A DNA stretch of 64,000 nucleotides from Anaerolineales bacterium (GTDB taxonomy: Bacteria; Chloroflexota; Anaerolineae; Anaerolineales; Villigracilaceae), in NCBI GenBank assembly GCA_014379595.1, contig JACMLM010000035.1:62001-126000 (forward strand), in the 5' to 3' direction. A model generated the notes under the pieces. The model did not search any database. It was not told where the DNA came from and saw only the letters and a program-made list of their open reading frames with translations. The position numbers and the translations under genes are program-made. Of this stretch, positions 35,130-43,276 are shown piece by piece (within the stretch, counting starts at the first letter, position 1; every line of letters begins with the position of its first letter).

Positions 35130-35300
35130 CAAAAAGCCCCCTCCGTCACTTCGTGACACCTCCCCCATTTCAAGAACGGAAATGGGGGAGAACTTGAAAT
35201 TTAAATTTTCATAAACACAGCAAATTCTCCCTCTCTAAATCCGACACCAAACTTTTATTTATCATTCCAAATTTCCATGTCGGATTTGGGGAGGGTCGGG
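35130..35300. repeat. Cluster of intergenic palindromic repeats
   Basis: Between the mccB start and the STAND gene stop there are two palindromes. One pairs CTCCCCCATTT (35160-35170) with AAATGGGGGAG (35180-35190) after a small GTCACTTCGTGAC hairpin; the other pairs CCTCTCTAAATCCGACA (35230-35246) imperfectly with TGTCGGATTTGGGGAGG (35279-35295). No ORF is present. These look like dispersed repeats and may also end transcription of the STAND gene. Confidence 0.6.
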
Positions 35301-35308
35301 GAGGGCAA

Positions 35309-37759
35309 TTATTTCAATTTTTCCAACATCCGTTCCGCTTCATCATACGCCACCTTGTAATAATACGGCGGACCATCACAGTAGGCCAGTTTCAGCGCGG
35401 ACTCGGCATATTCCTTTGCCTTGACTTTGTCCTGCTCCTGCTCCAGCGCATATTGGGCGAGGAATAAATTCACATCCGCGCCTTGCAGGACGTAGCCGCA
35501 ACGAATTGTAATGGTTAGAGCTTCATCTGCAATTAGAAAAGACTCACTAAAATTGCCTTGTGTGTAAAAAAGGCTTGCAAGTCCAAGTAAAATATTTGCT
35601 TCAATATCAACTGAATTTATAGAACGGCAAATACTTAATGCCTTATTCAAGTATTTCTTTGCACTTAGCAACTCCCCCATAGCAAGGTTTGATATACCCA
35701 ACAACCAATTTGCATCTAGTAAGTCCCTTGGAATTATCGCGCCTTTAAGATTAGGATCGCCGCCCTCTGCAAGTTTAAGCACATGCTGAGCAGATTTGAT
35801 AACCAACCGTACACTTTGAAGCGTAAACTGTTTTGAGCGTGCCATTAAAAAATACAGGGTGGTTCGATACAGTTCTCCTACACAAAAACTTTGAATATCT
35901 TTTATGTTCTTGAAATACTTCTGGGTTTGTATAAAAATCTGCTTTGAATCAAGCCATATTCCACGATAAGCCAATATACGCGCCAATTCGTGACTTGATG
36001 CTGCTCTATCTCTTTCAGATTCTATTTCAAGGGAAATATCAATAGATTGGCGCACATTCTTTTCTGCAGCTAACAATTTACCGGTAGTTATCTGTTGCGT
36101 CGCTAAATTCATGAATCCAGTTATCATAAACGGCTTGTATTTAGATTTTCGCGAATAGATTTTGTTTGACTTTTCAAATAGCGGTATAGCGAGGCGAGGT
36201 TGCCCAATCATAGAGTAAGCACTACCAAGTTCACTAAATGCCCAAGCCTTGAAATCTACAAGTTTTGTTTTAGAAAGTTTCCCTGGATTGTTTGTAAAAA
36301 GCGCACTAACAAGTTCTATTTCTAATTGATAAGCGCTGAACTGAAAGAAGAGAGGCGACATTAAGAACTGATGATATATTAAAGCCGCCTTATCATATTC
36401 ACCTGTTTTTAAAGTGTGGTAATAAAGTTCTATGATAGGAATAAGTTCGTCTAGAGTTTCTGGGTATTTTGGCACATTTATTGAGTCAAAATAACTGGCT
36501 AAATGTTTGTGAGTTTTTGTTTTCTTGGCGATAGTTAAGGATTCATATGAATAGCGACGCACAATGGGATGGAGCTCAAATCTTTTATTTTTTTTATCAA
36601 AGTTTAGCAAGCCATATTCTGTCAAATAGTGAAGGTCATCATTCAGGGATTTTTTATTCTCTACAACTGCCTTAAGCGTTTTGAGTTCTACAGCTGAGCG
36701 AAAACACGCGATTGTGCTGAGCAACTTTTGTTCATGAGGGAGCAAACTGTTGTAAGAAACTTCAAGAACGTGATATTGTTGTTGCTTGATATCACCATCA
36801 ATTTTAAGCTTCTGAGCAACGGCGATGTCTGCTGGATTTTCAAAGTCCTTCAGAATTAAACCCGCTAAAATTCGTAAACTTAGAGGATGATAACCATACG
36901 GCGCACAGGCCGATTCGGTTTCAGCACGGTTACCTTGAATGCCTTGTTTGCGGAAAAACTCAACTGCATCCTCTTTTTGCATTGCGGTGAGTTCTTCTTC
37001 GCGGCAACCTTGCAAGAATTCTCCGCGTGGCTTCACAGCGCGGGGAGTCAAGCGTGTGGTCATTAAGACTTTGCTTTTGATGTTTGGCAAAGAACATACA
37101 CTTTTCAGGAAGATTTCGGCGTTGATATTCACGCAGTCAAGTTGGTTGTCTTCCAATTTTGGTTCTTCATCTCCTTGATAGGCGGCATTCATACTGCTGT
37201 AAGCACGCAAGGCACGCTCGAAACCATCCATGATGATCAGAATCTTTTGAGATTGCATGGCTTTGAGCAGTTCATCCACTTGCGGACGCTGTCCCTGTAG
37301 AATTTCAAGTTTTAGATACTTGAGTGTTTCTGTAATGAAGTTCTCGAAACTGGTGTCACCTTCGTAGAAAGACCAGAAGACAACTTTGGGACATTCTTTG
37401 ATGTCAACATCGTGAGTCAGCCAGTGCCACGTGAGCGCGGATTTTCCAAATCCGCCTAAGGCACGAAGGATGAATAAGCGATTTTCGGAATCGTCATTCA
37501 GCCATTGAGTGAGCATGGCACGCTCAGCGACACGTCCCGTAAAGTTGGGTGGCATGGGGTAGGGATGTTTTAGATTCCAGTAATCGGGTTCGTGTTTTTC
37601 GGTGTTGGTTGAAACAGCCTCGTAATAATTGACAACATTGTTGTCCCCAACAATGGCAACGCTTTCCTTCATATCTCCCCCGATGCTAAGGTCAACGCTT
37701 TGAGGCGCGGCTTCAAGTTTCGCACTTTTTGATTTTCTGGAACTATCTTTTTTAGCCAT
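35309..37759 (-). CDS. STAND NTPase with TPR C-terminus, possible defence protein
   Basis: The 816-residue protein has a short N-terminal part containing SIGGDMKESVAIVGDNNVVNY (25-45), a Gly/Asn/Val-rich strand pattern seen at the N-terminus of many STAND proteins of this lineage, then an NB-ARC-like NTPase: FTGRVAE at 73-79, Walker A LGGFGKSAL (101-109), Walker B ILIIMDGFE, the sensor KVLMTTRLTPRA and a winged-helix region. Residues about 430-816 are TPR-like helical repeats. STAND proteins act as signal-triggered switches; in bacteria several sense phage proteins and kill the cell. No nuclease or other effector domain was seen, so the output is unknown. ATG 37759 has GAGGG 8 bases upstream. 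It is divergent from a phosphatase gene. Confidence 0.8.
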   Translation of the reverse strand: MAKKDSSRKSKSAKLEAAPQSVDLSIGGDMKESVAIVGDNNVVNYYEAVSTNTEKHEPDYWNLKHPYPMPPNFTGRVAERAMLTQWLNDDSENRLFILRALGGFGKSALTWHWLTHDVDIKECPKVVFWSFYEGDTSFENFITETLKYLKLEILQGQRPQVDELLKAMQSQKILIIMDGFERALRAYSSMNAAYQGDEEPKLEDNQLDCVNINAEIFLKSVCSLPNIKSKVLMTTRLTPRAVKPRGEFLQGCREEELTAMQKEDAVEFFRKQGIQGNRAETESACAPYGYHPLSLRILAGLILKDFENPADIAVAQKLKIDGDIKQQQYHVLEVSYNSLLPHEQKLLSTIACFRSAVELKTLKAVVENKKSLNDDLHYLTEYGLLNFDKKNKRFELHPIVRRYSYESLTIAKKTKTHKHLASYFDSINVPKYPETLDELIPIIELYYHTLKTGEYDKAALIYHQFLMSPLFFQFSAYQLEIELVSALFTNNPGKLSKTKLVDFKAWAFSELGSAYSMIGQPRLAIPLFEKSNKIYSRKSKYKPFMITGFMNLATQQITTGKLLAAEKNVRQSIDISLEIESERDRAASSHELARILAYRGIWLDSKQIFIQTQKYFKNIKDIQSFCVGELYRTTLYFLMARSKQFTLQSVRLVIKSAQHVLKLAEGGDPNLKGAIIPRDLLDANWLLGISNLAMGELLSAKKYLNKALSICRSINSVDIEANILLGLASLFYTQGNFSESFLIADEALTITIRCGYVLQGADVNLFLAQYALEQEQDKVKAKEYAESALKLAYCDGPPYYYKVAYDEAERMLEKLK

Positions 37760-37867
37760 ACCGTCTGCCCTCATTCATTGCCAACCTTTGACTTTTAACC
37801 TTCGACCATCCTATTTTACAACCTTCTTTCCTCTTTCTTCTTACCACTTTATGTTACCATTTCCTTC

Positions 37868-38311
37868 ATGAACTTCTCCCCTATCACCGATGACCTCTTC
37901 ATCGGCACAACACCATCCTCACAAGATTACAACCACCTGCGTGAACTCGGCGTGAGACTCGTCATCAACATGCGCGTGGAATATCGTCCGCGAGTGGATG
38001 TACATGAGTCACCTCTGCAGTTGTTGTGGCTCCCCACATTTGACTCGCCCTTGATCCCAATTTCCATTACATATTTACATCGCGGTGCGAAAGCCGCATT
38101 GGAAACAATTAATAACGGCGGCAAAGTGTATGCACACTGTGCGGGCGGAGTCCACCGTGGGGTGACGATGGGGGCGTGTATTTTGATCGCACAGGGCCAT
38201 GAGCCTGAGCGCGCAATGCAGTTGATCAAGTCACAGCGTGTGTTTGCAGACCCGTATGCGTTTTATATTCGTCCGCGAATTTTGAAGTTTGCAAGTCAAT
38301 GGAATCCGTAA
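37868..38311 (+). CDS. Dual-specificity/tyrosine phosphatase-like protein
   Basis: The 147-residue protein has the Cys-based phosphatase signature HCAGGVHRG with Cys91 and Arg97, the CX5R loop, and a possible general acid Asp59 in the PTFDSPL loop. It should remove phosphate from phosphotyrosine, phosphoserine or a small phosphorylated molecule in the cytoplasm. It could counter the Ser/Thr kinases of the region (inference). It is divergent from the STAND gene, 108 bases apart. Confidence 0.88.
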   Translation: MNFSPITDDLFIGTTPSSQDYNHLRELGVRLVINMRVEYRPRVDVHESPLQLLWLPTFDSPLIPISITYLHRGAKAALETINNGGKVYAHCAGGVHRGVTMGACILIAQGHEPERAMQLIKSQRVFADPYAFYIRPRILKFASQWNP

Positions 38312-38329
38312 TATTCATTGTTACCCTGT

Positions 38330-38461
38330 TGGTTGAGTAGGCGGCGATGTTCTTCCGCCGCCGTATCGAAACCAATAATGACAAGTAAACAGAAAATAAA
38401 GAGTAAACTTGATATTGGTGGTTTCGATACGCCACTCGCTTCACTCGTGGCTACTCAACCA
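38330..38461. repeat. 132-bp nested inverted repeat (MITE-like)
   Basis: The outer arms TGGTTGAGTAG (38330-38340) and CTACTCAACCA (38451-38461) are perfect; inner arms GTATCGAAACCAAT (38363-38376) and ATTGGTGGTTTCGATAC (38414-38430) pair with three extra bases. Each half also forms its own GC-rich hairpin. It lies between the phosphatase and SGNH-lipoprotein genes and has no ORF. Confidence 0.7.
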
Positions 38462-38486
38462 CCGATTTCTTCTAAAAGAAAAATTT

Positions 38487-39461
38487 ATGAATCGCATATT
38501 AGTCTTAACTTTATTAGTTTCCATCTTCGTAACTGCCTGTCAGGTAGAACGGACTCCCCTGCCAATTCCCACATCCACGTCAACGCTGACGGAAGATCAA
38601 CTTATTCCTACGCCAAGATATGATCCGTTACCAACTTCCACATCAACCAAAAAACCTATTGTGACAGTTACTCGTGTCGCAACATCAGATGCGAATACGA
38701 CTTCAACTCCTACAGTTTTCAAAACCGAAACAGCCACTCCAATTCTCGATGAATGGAAAGACCTGCCTGTTATTCCCGAAGTGAATACCAACGTCCGCGA
38801 CATTTATGAAAACGGACTGTTACTTGGGAATGACCCCAATGCTTTTTCCATCTTCGGTGATTGTCAAAGTGAACCCGATGAATTTCTCGGCGTGTTCGAT
38901 ACTGATCCGCTTGTGGTGGAAGACCTTGCACCTGAACTGCGCGAGACGGTCCTCAACTTTGAAGGTTCGTTTGACCGCGAGAGTTCCACTTCACAAGATG
39001 GCACTACACCTGGCGCATTGTTATGGGATCAATGGCATCGCGGCGAATATGGCTGTACTTTCGCCGAGACCCCCGTTGACTGTGAACTACGCATCAATCG
39101 TCCGTCATTCGTTATCATTCAGATCGGTACACATTTTGAATCACGCAATACAGATTACCTGCGCAAGATCATCAACCAATTGATCGATGCAGGCGTTGTG
39201 CCGATCCTTGCCACCAAAGCCGATAACCGCGAATATGATAACCGCGTCAACCGGGACATGGCACTGCTTGCCACCGAATTCGATTTGCCACTCTGGAATT
39301 TTTGGGCGTCGTTATCAGACATCCCCGACCGCGGACTTTACACTCGCGACGACCGCCCATTACAAGGTGCAATCTATCTTACAGATGACGCAAAAGAGAT
39401 TCACCGCATGACAGGTCTCGCTATGCTAAACGCCGTCTGGCGGGCTGCAACGGGAAATTAA
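38487..39461 (+). CDS. Lipoprotein with SGNH/GDSL-type hydrolase domain
   Basis: The 324-residue protein has a signal peptide with lipobox VTAC (Cys18), a Ser/Thr/Pro-rich linker to about residue 85, and an SGNH-like domain. Block I reads FGDCQS in place of GDSxS, leaving the nucleophile to the second position; PSFVIIQIGTHFES is like block III and the segment IHRMTGLAMLN near the end may hold the His. It is expected to be an esterase at the cell surface, but the atypical block I lowers certainty that it is active. ATG 38487 is used because the lipoprotein signal starts there. Confidence 0.7.
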   Translation: MNRILVLTLLVSIFVTACQVERTPLPIPTSTSTLTEDQLIPTPRYDPLPTSTSTKKPIVTVTRVATSDANTTSTPTVFKTETATPILDEWKDLPVIPEVNTNVRDIYENGLLLGNDPNAFSIFGDCQSEPDEFLGVFDTDPLVVEDLAPELRETVLNFEGSFDRESSTSQDGTTPGALLWDQWHRGEYGCTFAETPVDCELRINRPSFVIIQIGTHFESRNTDYLRKIINQLIDAGVVPILATKADNREYDNRVNRDMALLATEFDLPLWNFWASLSDIPDRGLYTRDDRPLQGAIYLTDDAKEIHRMTGLAMLNAVWRAATGN

Positions 39462-39462
39462 A

Positions 39463-39487
39463 TAAAAAGGACGCGGAGACTGCGTCC
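39463..39487 (-). terminator. Intrinsic terminator downstream of the 77-aa gene
   Basis: On the minus strand a 6-bp GC-rich stem (39487-39482 with 39474-39469, GGACGC/GCGTCC) is followed by TTTTTATTT. It lies 43 bases after the stop of the small gene at 39531. Confidence 0.65.
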
Positions 39488-39530
39488 CTACATAAACATT
39501 CCAACTTTCAAACCTTCAACCTGTTAACCA

Positions 39531-39764
39531 TTAATGCGGTGTACTTGCATCATATACAAACACCTGCACATCCATCCCATCACTATTCAACATATCCATT
39601 GCAGGTTGAAAAGTTGCGTCTTTTATCTTTTGCATATCACCCGCAGGTGCATACACTGAAAGCCGTGCTTCTTCATCAGACATCTTCGCAACTTTCACTT
39701 CCGCGCTTCCACACGCAGCTTTGATCAACTCCGTCATTTGTTTAATGGCATCATCAATGGACAT
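39531..39764 (-). CDS. Conserved small protein, 77 aa, unknown function
   Basis: The product MSIDDAIKQMTELIKAACGS continues with a beta-alpha-beta pattern (EVKVAKMSDEEARLSVYAPA, KIKDATFQPAMDMLNSDGMD, VQVFVYD) that suggests a compact alpha/beta fold. It has its own terminator downstream. No family was recognised. Confidence 0.6.
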   Translation of the reverse strand: MSIDDAIKQMTELIKAACGSAEVKVAKMSDEEARLSVYAPAGDMQKIKDATFQPAMDMLNSDGMDVQVFVYDASTPH

Positions 39765-39818
39765 AAACGGCTCCCTGAATAAGTAGAAAAATTATATACC
39801 ATCTTTTGCAAGTTGTTC

Positions 39819-39841
39819 ATCCCGCAGTTGAACTGCGGGAT
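39819..39841. repeat. Short palindrome after mutS2
   Basis: ATCCCGCAGTT (39819-39829) and AACTGCGGGAT (39831-39841) are perfect complements around one base. It lies 8 bases after the mutS2 stop, has no T run, and may be a transcript-end structure or a repeat copy. Confidence 0.55.
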
Positions 39842-39848
39842 AACGCGT

Positions 39849-42257
39849 CTATCCGCTCTTTAACTTCGCAACAGTCACGCCTTCGCCGCCTTCCGTGCTT
39901 CCACCTTCTTCAAACGAACTTACATATTCATGTCCGCGCAAGGCTTCACGCACAGCTTGTCTTAACTTTCCTGTACCTTTGCCGTGAATAATTCGGACAA
40001 AAGGCAAACCTGAAAGAAATGCCTGTTCCAAATATTTTTCCATCTTATCAAGCGCATCTTCAGACATCAACCCGCGCAAATCCACTTCCATGCCGGGAGA
40101 TTTCGTGCTTGCTACAGAAGTCCGCCCTCCTCCGCTTTCTGCTCTCTGATCTCTATTCTCTGCTTTTTGCTCACCAGATTTTCTCACCAGATCAGATAAC
40201 CTCGCCCGCACACGCAACGTCCCGATCTGCACTTCCGCATCAGACTCACTCAAAGCTGTTACTAGTCCTTCAGCATTCAATGTGCTGACAGTGACTCGCT
40301 CTCCCAACTTCAACGCCTGATTATTCTTTGTTAACTGTTCGCTCTTTCTCTCAACTGGCCTTTCCACTTTCTCTTCCATCTTTTCCATTTTTTCTTCAAT
40401 GGCTTTGATGGCTTGCAAAGGCTGGCTTGCTTTCTTAAGTTGAGACTTCATCGAGTCAATGTTGCTTTTCAGCACCGCAACTTCCAATTCACCTTCGGCG
40501 CGCGCTTTGGCTAACGTATCACGGCGTTCATCTTCTATTTTCTCAAGCCGCTTTTCAAGGTCACGTGTTTGAGTTTCTAATTTATTGCGTGCTTTTTCCA
40601 GCTTCTCACGCTCGCGAGATGTGCGATTGCGTTCCTTGCGAATGTCGTCCAATAATTTATCTGCCCGCAAGTCAAGCGGATTGATCTCCGCTTTGGCAGA
40701 GTCAATGATCGATTGTGGAAGCCCGAGTCGTTGTGCAATTGCCAACGCGTTAGACCTGCCCGGGAGACCGAGAGTCAGTTTATATGTAGGGCGAAGCGTT
40801 TTGATGTCAAATTCCAAAGAAGCATTGACCACGCCCTCTGTCCCATGTGCGAAAGTTTTTAATTCGGGATAATGTGTGGCAACCAAAGTCATCGCACCAG
40901 TTTCCAACAAATGACTCAGGATCGCGCGCGCAATCGCCGCACCTTCCTGTGGATCAGTGCCCGAACCAAGCTCATCAAAGATAACCAGCGAACGATGATC
41001 GATTATCTTCAAGATGCGAATGATATTCGTGATATGACCTGAAAAAGTGGACAAGGATTGTTCAATGGATTGCTCATCACCGATATCGGCATATACCGAA
41101 TGAAAACACGGCAGCTCCGAACCGCTTTGCGCGGGGATGTGCAGTCCGCTTTGCGCCATCGCGATCAGCAAACCAACAGTTTTAAGTGAAACAGTTTTAC
41201 CGCCTGTGTTTGGTCCTGTAATGACAACCGCACGCGTACCGGGCGCAGGGTCTACATCAATGGGTACAACTTGTTGAGAATTAATAAGTGGATGACGAGC
41301 CTCAATAATTTTTAAAGTTGGAACGCTGATGCTTGAAGGTTGAGAACCTTCCAACTTTGAACCTGCAACCTTTAACGCATGCAAGACCGGCTCACTTGCT
41401 TTTAACTCTTCTGCATATTTTGCTTTTGCAAATGCAAGGTCTAATACAGCGAGGTTCTCCACACCATATTTCAACTCGTCCACGTGCTCACCAACTTGTG
41501 CTGAAACCTCTGCCAGGATGCGGCGTTCTTCATCACGCTGGGCAAGCTGCAATTCACGGATCTCATTATTCGCTTCCACAACCGGCAACGGCTCAATGAA
41601 TAAAGTGGCACCGCTGGATGATTGATCATGGATGATGGATTTGATTTTGCCTTTGAATTCCGCACGCAATGGAATTACATAACGCCCATCACGCTGTGTG
41701 ACAATAGGCTCCTGCAGCATGGAAACAGTTTTTGCATCGGTTACATATTTTTGCAATCGTGTCATCAGGCGGTCTTGTGCCACGCGCAAATTGCGGCGAA
41801 TGTCGGCAAGTTTGGGAGAAGCTGAATCTAATATTTCACCGCGGTCAGAAAGGATGCGCGTGATCGCATCCACAAGGCCGTATGTCTCTGGCAAACCTAA
41901 TACGATCTGCGTTAGGCGCGGATATTCATCCGCTCGTTTTTCAAATGCTTTTTTTAGATCGCGGCACGAGATCAACGTGGACTTAACATCAAGTAACGCA
42001 TGAGGATCAAGCACACCACCGCGCGAAGCAAGATCCGCTTGTGGGCGGATGTCATGTGCTGCGCCAACACCTGTGCTTTGCATCGAAAGTAATTTCCGAG
42101 CTTCAGTAGTCTCTGCAATGCGGGCAGTTGCGAGTTCATGTGAAGAGGTTGGTTCAAGCGCGCGCGCCAGCTCCATTGAAGCGGAGAAATCACAGAAGCC
42201 TGCGAGCCTTTCGAGGATTTTTGGGTATTCGAGAACGTTGAGAGTCTTGCTGTCCAT
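39849..42257 (-). CDS. mutS2: MutS2, DNA/ribosome-associated ATPase with Smr domain
   Basis: The 802-residue protein has the MutS core helices, the ATPase motifs TGPNTGGKT (Walker A) and DELGSGTDP (Walker B) with ATHYPELK, a long coiled coil (about 510-640), a KOW-like part (LGERVTVSTLNAEGLV) and a C-terminal Smr nuclease domain (VDLRGLMSEDALDKMEKYL, IIHGKGTGKLR). MutS2 suppresses recombination and in Bacillus splits collided ribosomes. Two segments look like repeat insertions: about 20 residues (KVAGSKLEGSQPSS) between KASEPVL and KIIEARHPL, and AENRDQRAESGGG before the Smr domain. ATG 42257 begins at the conserved DSKTLNVLEYPKIL; no ribosome binding site is clear. Confidence 0.93.
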   Translation of the reverse strand: MDSKTLNVLEYPKILERLAGFCDFSASMELARALEPTSSHELATARIAETTEARKLLSMQSTGVGAAHDIRPQADLASRGGVLDPHALLDVKSTLISCRDLKKAFEKRADEYPRLTQIVLGLPETYGLVDAITRILSDRGEILDSASPKLADIRRNLRVAQDRLMTRLQKYVTDAKTVSMLQEPIVTQRDGRYVIPLRAEFKGKIKSIIHDQSSSGATLFIEPLPVVEANNEIRELQLAQRDEERRILAEVSAQVGEHVDELKYGVENLAVLDLAFAKAKYAEELKASEPVLHALKVAGSKLEGSQPSSISVPTLKIIEARHPLINSQQVVPIDVDPAPGTRAVVITGPNTGGKTVSLKTVGLLIAMAQSGLHIPAQSGSELPCFHSVYADIGDEQSIEQSLSTFSGHITNIIRILKIIDHRSLVIFDELGSGTDPQEGAAIARAILSHLLETGAMTLVATHYPELKTFAHGTEGVVNASLEFDIKTLRPTYKLTLGLPGRSNALAIAQRLGLPQSIIDSAKAEINPLDLRADKLLDDIRKERNRTSREREKLEKARNKLETQTRDLEKRLEKIEDERRDTLAKARAEGELEVAVLKSNIDSMKSQLKKASQPLQAIKAIEEKMEKMEEKVERPVERKSEQLTKNNQALKLGERVTVSTLNAEGLVTALSESDAEVQIGTLRVRARLSDLVRKSGEQKAENRDQRAESGGGRTSVASTKSPGMEVDLRGLMSEDALDKMEKYLEQAFLSGLPFVRIIHGKGTGKLRQAVREALRGHEYVSSFEEGGSTEGGEGVTVAKLKSG

Positions 42258-42387
42258 AGTGGGTGCATTATAAACCAGAGATAAAATAGAATCTAATATC
42301 CTCGCTGAGCGGAGTGAGGACATGCATTTTGTCCGAACGTAGTCGAAGCGCGCGGGTGATATAAAACTAAAATTTACTTGCAACTTC

Positions 42388-42407
42388 CCCTTCGACTGCG
42401 CTCAGGG
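42388..42407. repeat. REP-like element between mutS2 and the SDR gene
   Basis: CCCTTCGACTGCGCTCAGGG is an imperfect palindrome that differs by a few bases from the element inside the biotin carboxylase gene (24799-24817). A related sequence, GTCCGAACGTAGTCGAAGC, stands about 60 bases upstream, so the whole gap 42298-42410 is repeat-derived. Confidence 0.65.
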
Positions 42408-42431
42408 CGAAGAATTGAATTTGGAGAAAAT

Positions 42432-43205
42432 ATGAAACTAAAAAATAAAACAGCAATCATCACCGGTGGCACAAGTGGGATCGGAAAGGCGACCGCGTTA
42501 CTCTTTGCAGAGGAAGGTGCAAATATCATCGTTACGGGCAGACGTGCAGAGCAGGGAAAGGCTGTCGAAACCGAATGCAGGCAGAAGGGAGTCCGATGCG
42601 TGTTTGTGGAGGCAGATCACACAAAGCTGGGAGATTGTCAAAAAGTCGTGGATGTCGCGCTTAAAGAATTCGATCAGATCGATATTTTGTTTAACAATGC
42701 AGGAATCGTCACCAATGGCACAGCGGACTCTACGCCCGACGATGTTTGGCAGGATACATTGAACATCAACGTGACAGCGGTGTGGCATATGTGCAAGTTG
42801 GTGATTCCCCAAATGAAAAAGCAAGGCAGAGGCGTGATCGTGAACAACGGATCAGACTGGTCTGTGGTGGCGGGCAAGAATGCGTTTCCGTATATCATGA
42901 GCAAAGGCGCGGTGGGCATGATGACGAAGGCGATGGCACTCGATCATGCGCGCGAGGGAATCCGCGTGAATGCAGTTTGCCCCGGCGATACGTTTGTGGA
43001 TCGTTGGATGGAGAAAGGTTATTTTGAAGGCTCGGACCCTGTCACTATTGATGCAGCAATGAAAGAATCAAGTGAATATATTCCGATGGGAAGATTTGGT
43101 CAGCCGGAAGAGATTGCACGCGCAGTTTTATTTTTGGCCTCAGATGATTCAACTTTTGTAACGGGTCATTTATTGCTGGTGGATGGCGGCAATACAGCGC
43201 AGTAA
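42432..43205 (+). CDS. Short-chain dehydrogenase/reductase
   Basis: The 257-residue protein is a classical SDR: cofactor loop TGGTSGIGKA, NNAG, a catalytic Ser in NNGSDWS, Tyr and Lys in YIMSK, and AVCPGDTFVDR. LLVDGGNTAQ closes the protein as in FabG-like enzymes. The Arg residues after the loop (TGRRAEQGK) suggest NADP(H). ATG 42432 has GGAGAAA upstream. Substrate unknown. Confidence 0.92.
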   Translation: MKLKNKTAIITGGTSGIGKATALLFAEEGANIIVTGRRAEQGKAVETECRQKGVRCVFVEADHTKLGDCQKVVDVALKEFDQIDILFNNAGIVTNGTADSTPDDVWQDTLNINVTAVWHMCKLVIPQMKKQGRGVIVNNGSDWSVVAGKNAFPYIMSKGAVGMMTKAMALDHAREGIRVNAVCPGDTFVDRWMEKGYFEGSDPVTIDAAMKESSEYIPMGRFGQPEEIARAVLFLASDDSTFVTGHLLLVDGGNTAQ

Positions 43206-43276
43206 TTTCAGGTGATGCGATCAGAATAAAAATTCAGATACAATCAGGCATCTTTTATGTCGAGTGAGAAAGCACT

